Part shown: in pieces, positions 59,888 through 64,000 of the stretch
Layout of the letters: each line of letters begins with the position of its first letter
Numbering within the stretch: position 1 is the stretch's first letter
Assembly (NCBI RefSeq): GCF_958450345.1
Contig: NC_088780.1
Location: 32,945,667 to 33,009,666, forward strand
Origin: Calliphora vicina
Taxonomy: Eukaryota > Arthropoda > Insecta > Diptera > Calliphoridae
Direction: 5' to 3'
Length of the DNA stretch: 64,000 nt
Notes under the pieces: model-generated
Database searches by the model: none
What the model saw: only the letters and a program-made list of their open reading frames with translations
What the model was told of the DNA's origin: nothing
Program-made: the position numbers and the translations under genes

Positions 59888-60608
59888 TGCACAAAAAAGC
59901 TCATTGTTGTGCTTTTAATTTCATTATTCATTTATTCAATCAACTCATGCATTTATTGATTGTTTTTAAAACTTCACATTTGTTGCTATTAACAGTTGCA
60001 TAATCTTAACATAATGAAATGTCAATTTGTTTAAGTTTGTCTAAATTCTAATCATCAATTTAACAGTGTAACAACATGTTCATTTAGTTGATGTTATTTT
60101 TAAATGAAGTTTTCAATAAAAAATCCAATAATTTTTCAGAAAAATTAATCAAAATTTCCGATATCTGCTCTAAGTTTTGGGAGATTTTTTTTTTAAATCT
60201 AAGCTTAATCGAATAACTTTCTGATCCCAATTTGTATGACAAAAAATGAGAACTAGGAGTAATTATCCGTTAAGTTTCAACTAATTATCTAAAAAGTTTC
60301 AACTAATTATCTTTAAAAAACAGATCAAATGAAAGGTTAGGTGTTAACAAACGAATAGATAACTTGTTTGTGTTTAAATTCCCATAAGGGAAAGTAAGAC
60401 AATCGATATTTATCACATGGGGTGTGTTCGTAAATTCAGTATGATTGCATCACTGCTGCAAATTAAAAGTTTGGCGTTCGAAAAAGCATATTTGCGATTA
60501 TTGCTTTACGTCAAACGTTTTTTAATGCAAATTGTTGGCAGTGATGCCGCAAATTTGTGCAACCAATGCATCATTAAGTTATATGTTGCAAAAGTTTGAT
60601 TTCAACAG
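59888..60608. other. AT-rich spacer
   Basis: No gene or transposon end recognised between the proposed promoter and the microsatellite. Confidence 0.5.
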
Positions 60609-60805
<197 letters not shown>

Positions 60806-62090
60806 ACAATATGTTCAATCTGTAATCACACATAATAAGAGATACCATCGGAACTGATATTTGAAAATCCCGGGGTTCGGGATTTTGATAAGAAGCCTGA
60901 AATTTCGACACGGGATAAATAAGTAAACTAATTTTTTTTTAAAAATTCTTTCGTAGTTTTACTATGATTGCATTCCGACTTAGAAAAGGGGTAAAAAGTG
61001 GAACAATTTATATTCGTTCGAGATTCACTATTAGAAATCATTGTCTTCTCAATTGTCTGTTGATGATATTAAATGGTACTTTGTGGACAATTCAACCTCG
61101 AATAAATTCATTTGTCCTGGTTCTTTCTCATTTAGATGCATTAGTGCGGTTGAGTTATTCGCATTGTTGAGTAATGTTAAGTCCATGTCCTATATATTTT
61201 GACTTGACAAAGGCGTTTAATTAAATTCACTATTTTACATTGATTAATAAGTTGTGGGTCTAGTTTAAATTCTCTTGGTCTGCTTGCAGTTTGTGGAGTA
61301 TAGGAATATATGTTCGGAAATACTCCATTTACAATCTGGTGTGTTTAGGGGCCGGTCTTGGGACCTTAGTCCTTTTACTGAACATAATGATACTGGTGTA
61401 TGTGTTGTGTTTATACTCTTGATATCGATGATCAATGCAAATTACCCTATGTTATTTTAATGGCACATATAGTCTATGGACTGGAGGTTTTCTCTTCTAC
61501 CTTGTCTTATAATACGAGGGCGGGTCAATAAGTCCGTGACTTTTTTAATTTCCCGCCTCTTAACTGAAAGGACAACAATGCTCCTTTCAACAAGCATCCG
61601 TCAGTTGACTTTTTTGAACAAGCTTAGTTTGTGTTTGACAGCAATTAATAGCAGACTTGAGGAGAAAATGGAATACAATACAAGGGTGCAGAAAGATATT
61701 TGACTCCAACAATGATATCATCTCACAAACAAACAATTTTTTGGAAGGGATATAGATATAGAGCCCAATGTGTATTGAGCTCAAATCGTATTGCGAATTT
61801 GATTGTTCGTTATGTTTATAATGTTAGTAGTCGTATGCACATTTTGCAGATGTAAGAACATTTAAAATTTTTGTTATCTGATTTCGAAAATTATTGATTT
61901 TCTTTCATGTGATCAAAAGTGGATTTGCACAATTTTATATTCCATACATTATGGCATCTATAGGCCTTCCAAACGAATACACAAATCGATGTCATTTGTT
62001 TTATTTAAATTTAAAGATAGGAAGTATTTAATGAAATAAACTTTAAAATAAAATATAGTTTTTTTTAACGATTTATGTAAACTTACACAT
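60806..62090. other. Gene-free stretch with a mariner relic
   Basis: Apart from the mariner fragment at 61512-61790 nothing was recognised. The open frames at 60964 and 61275 lack domains. Confidence 0.5.
61512..61790 (+). mobile_element. Internally deleted mariner relic
   Basis: The left part (gcgggtcaataagtccgtga, then gcatccgtcagttgact and tagtttgtgtttgacagcaa) matches the 5' end of the relic at 25880. It jumps to ttgactccaac and atcatctcacaaacaaac, matching the 3' part at 25140-25080. The body of the transposase is gone. Confidence 0.75.
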
Positions 62091-62218
62091 CAACTTTATT
62101 TTATTCATTAATTTACATTTCTTTATTAAAAATTAACAAAATGTAACTTAAAACTACAACAAAAACTTTTTAAATATAAAATAAAATACCCAAACAAACC
62201 ACTGTCCGTCCATGTTCA

Positions 62219-63298
62219 CTATTTCAGCTTAATGGCAGCACGCAATTTTGCCGAACGACTGCGACTGTTGCGACCCACCTCCTCATCATCGGGGACAATG
62301 ACATGTTTGTGCAACTGTTTCCAGTTGGAGGAGACAAATGACTCTACTAGTTCCTTGTCGTGGGTAACATCATGACCGCAATATTTAAGAGGAACAGGAT
62401 TGGCCAAACCTTCTATGACATTGCCATTGAGATGACGTTTTACAATAGTGTCCTCTAGAGAATGAAAGGTTATAGCTACTAAACGTCCTTGCGGCTTTAG
62501 ATATTCATTTGCCAATATCATGCCATAATTGATTTCGTTCAATTCATTGTTAACAAAAATACGTAGAGCTTGAAAGGTTTTGGTGGCCACATGGGAAGGA
62601 CGTTGCATTTTATCCATTCTAAAGGGGGTATCACTTAAACACGAAGCCACTAGATCTGCTAATTGTTTGGTGGTTTCTATTTTGTAGAAAGCCGCACGGG
62701 CCTCAACTATAGCTCTGGCGATTTTTTTGGCAGCCTTTTCTTCGCCATAGATTCTTAAAATTTTCGCAATATCAACTTCTTCGGCTCGTGCTAAAACATC
62801 GGCAGCAGTAATTTGTTCAGTATTTTTTGTTAAACCACGATCCATACGCATATCTAAGGGACCATTTTTCGATATGGAAAATCCTCTATCAGCTTCATCA
62901 AATTGCATGGAGGAGCAGCCAAAATCAAATAGAATGCCATCGATACTATGACGTCCCACCTGATGATCTTTGAGGAGACGCGGCAAATCGGAAAACTTTC
63001 CTAGCAATGGTATTAATCTACCTTGATATTTAGAGCTCATAGTTTTGGCCAAATCATATGCTACCGGATCACGATCTAAGGCAAACACTTTAATGTCTTG
63101 ATGCTGCTCCAAAAGTTGACTAGTATGGCCGCCTGCACCGAAGGTCATATCAATAAATGTCTGCTGTGATGAAGGTTTTAAATATGTAATGGCCTCTTGA
63201 CATAAAACCGGTATGTGAGGAGGTTTTGTTGTGGCATTGGTGGTGGCCTGATTTGAACCCAACGTACAATAAGATTTTATTAATTGTTTGCGCCACAT
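62219..63298 (-). CDS. METTL15: METTL15, mitochondrial 12S rRNA m4C methyltransferase
   Basis: A single-exon gene of 359 residues in the bacterial RsmH/MraW family. Metazoan METTL15 makes N4-methylcytidine in mitochondrial 12S rRNA. Family marks: HIPVLCQEAITYL (28-40), the SAM-binding FIDMTFGAGGHTSQLL (48-63), ALDRDPVA (73-80), ILFDFGCSSMQFDEADRGFS (122-141), PLDMRMD (147-153) and ITFHSLEDTIVKRHL near the C-terminus. The first 25 residues (MWRKQLIKSYCTLGS...) are basic with no acids, fitting mitochondrial import. The ATG lies only 18 bp from the preceding gene's stop codon on the same strand, leaving little room for a separate promoter. Minus-strand AATAAA forms occur near 62094. Confidence 0.96.
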   Translation of the reverse strand: MWRKQLIKSYCTLGSNQATTNATTKPPHIPVLCQEAITYLKPSSQQTFIDMTFGAGGHTSQLLEQHQDIKVFALDRDPVAYDLAKTMSSKYQGRLIPLLGKFSDLPRLLKDHQVGRHSIDGILFDFGCSSMQFDEADRGFSISKNGPLDMRMDRGLTKNTEQITAADVLARAEEVDIAKILRIYGEEKAAKKIARAIVEARAAFYKIETTKQLADLVASCLSDTPFRMDKMQRPSHVATKTFQALRIFVNNELNEINYGMILANEYLKPQGRLVAITFHSLEDTIVKRHLNGNVIEGLANPVPLKYCGHDVTHDKELVESFVSSNWKQLHKHVIVPDDEEVGRNSRSRSAKLRAAIKLK

Positions 63299-63316
63299 TT
63301 TGTTAGAAAAATTAAA

Positions 63317-63941
63317 TTAATTCTTCTTTTTGTCTTCGTTTAAATATTGTAAAAATTCAGAGGACAACACTTGATTGCACTGCTGTGCCGTTAGACCGGT
63401 GGCTGTAGAGGCGTAAATACGTGTATATTTACGACCGTAGGTATTGTTGGCCAACCTTTCAAGTGAATCTATTTGTTTGGTAATTTTTTCGCTAGCTTCT
63501 TGCGTTAGATTTACTGGATTTGTTAAGCTTTTAATGTGCTTGCGTATTTGCTCACCAAGATCCCTAATAAGGAGAGTATATAAATTTTGTATAAAATGTT
63601 ATGTTTAAAATGTATCTTCTTTGTTGATCATTGAGGTTAGAGAAAATGCAAATGTGAGTTTGAATTATGAATGGTTTTAAATTAAAACAAATAAAAAAAT
63701 TAAATAAATAGCATGATGAGTTTAGTAGAACGCATATTGAATGTGGTGTTTTTAATAATTTATATGTTATATGTTAAAAAAGTAAAAAATAAAACATACC
63801 AGAGCTGGGTTTGAATACTAAATAAATTATATTTAAAATTTACAATAAAACCGGATTTATAAAGAAAACTTTACATATAATTAAGGGTCTCATTTTGTAA
63901 ACCGAAACGTTTGGAAGCGTTAGCAATTTGTATGAAGAATA
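63317..63941 (-). CDS. 3' end of an unidentified gene (2 exons visible)
   Basis: Two exons join in frame on the minus strand: 63941-63875 (67 bp, acceptor CTTTTCCCAG, donor AT|GTAAAG) and 63563-63317 (247 bp, acceptor CTCCTTATTAG). Together they give about 104 residues ending in ...LNEDKKKN and a TAA at 63319-63317. The last exon is rich in Lys, Glu and Gln (SEKITKQIDSLERLANNTYG), likely helical, and then reads YGRKYTRIYASTATGLTAQQ. I do not recognise the family. The rest of the gene lies beyond the right edge of the window. METTL15 follows after 18 bp. Confidence 0.75.
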
Positions 63942-64000
63942 CTGGGAAAAGGGTTTGAAACTTGAATATTTTCCATACAAAATTTTGTTAACGTTTGTCG

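Overview
The window is nuclear DNA of a higher fly (Brachycera, probably a calyptrate such as a blow fly or house fly). It is very AT-rich, has many 55-70 bp introns with GT-AG junctions, and is full of dipteran-type repeats. Species and gene identities are my reading of motifs; no database was searched.

Layout. 1-21.3 kb is gene-free: AT-rich sequence, a pure 3.57 kb array of an 11-bp satellite (1739-5309), two solo LTRs with ATAT target duplications, a 2.25 kb foldback element with Transib-like ends, a dead RTE-type LINE and two inverted Helitron fragments. 21.5-22.4 kb holds a two-exon mitochondrial peptide deformylase (+). 26.6-43.3 kb holds a cadherin (+) that I resolve into 28 exons (about 1,680 residues, one membrane span); its signal-peptide exon was not found. 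Tail to tail with it, 43.5-57.0 kb (-) encodes C1-tetrahydrofolate synthase (pugilist/MTHFD1) in nine coding exons that join in frame to 934 residues, with a probable non-coding first exon at about 59.8 kb. A Tc1-type transposon with one frameshift sits in its first intron. 62.2-63.3 kb (-) holds METTL15, preceded after only 17 bp by the end of an unidentified upstream gene that runs off the window.

How the genes relate. Three products touch one-carbon or mitochondrial translation chemistry: C1-THF synthase makes 10-formyl-THF, peptide deformylase removes the formyl group from mitochondrial N-termini, and METTL15 methylates mitochondrial 12S rRNA. Nothing shows that this neighbourhood is functional. 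From memory, pug and Cad86C share a cytological region in Drosophila melanogaster, so the cadherin may be Cad86C; Cad87A is the main alternative.

Mobile DNA dominates the rest: Transib-like, P-like, PIF/Harbinger-like, Tc1, mariner, Helitron, LINE and LTR relics, plus two families of GTCY-microsatellite-bearing repeats. No convincing new multi-gene system was found. The best leads are the Transib-like foldback, the P-like MITE, the satellite's 5+6 architecture, the 17-bp METTL15 gene spacing and a stop-free 57-nt intron in the cadherin tail.
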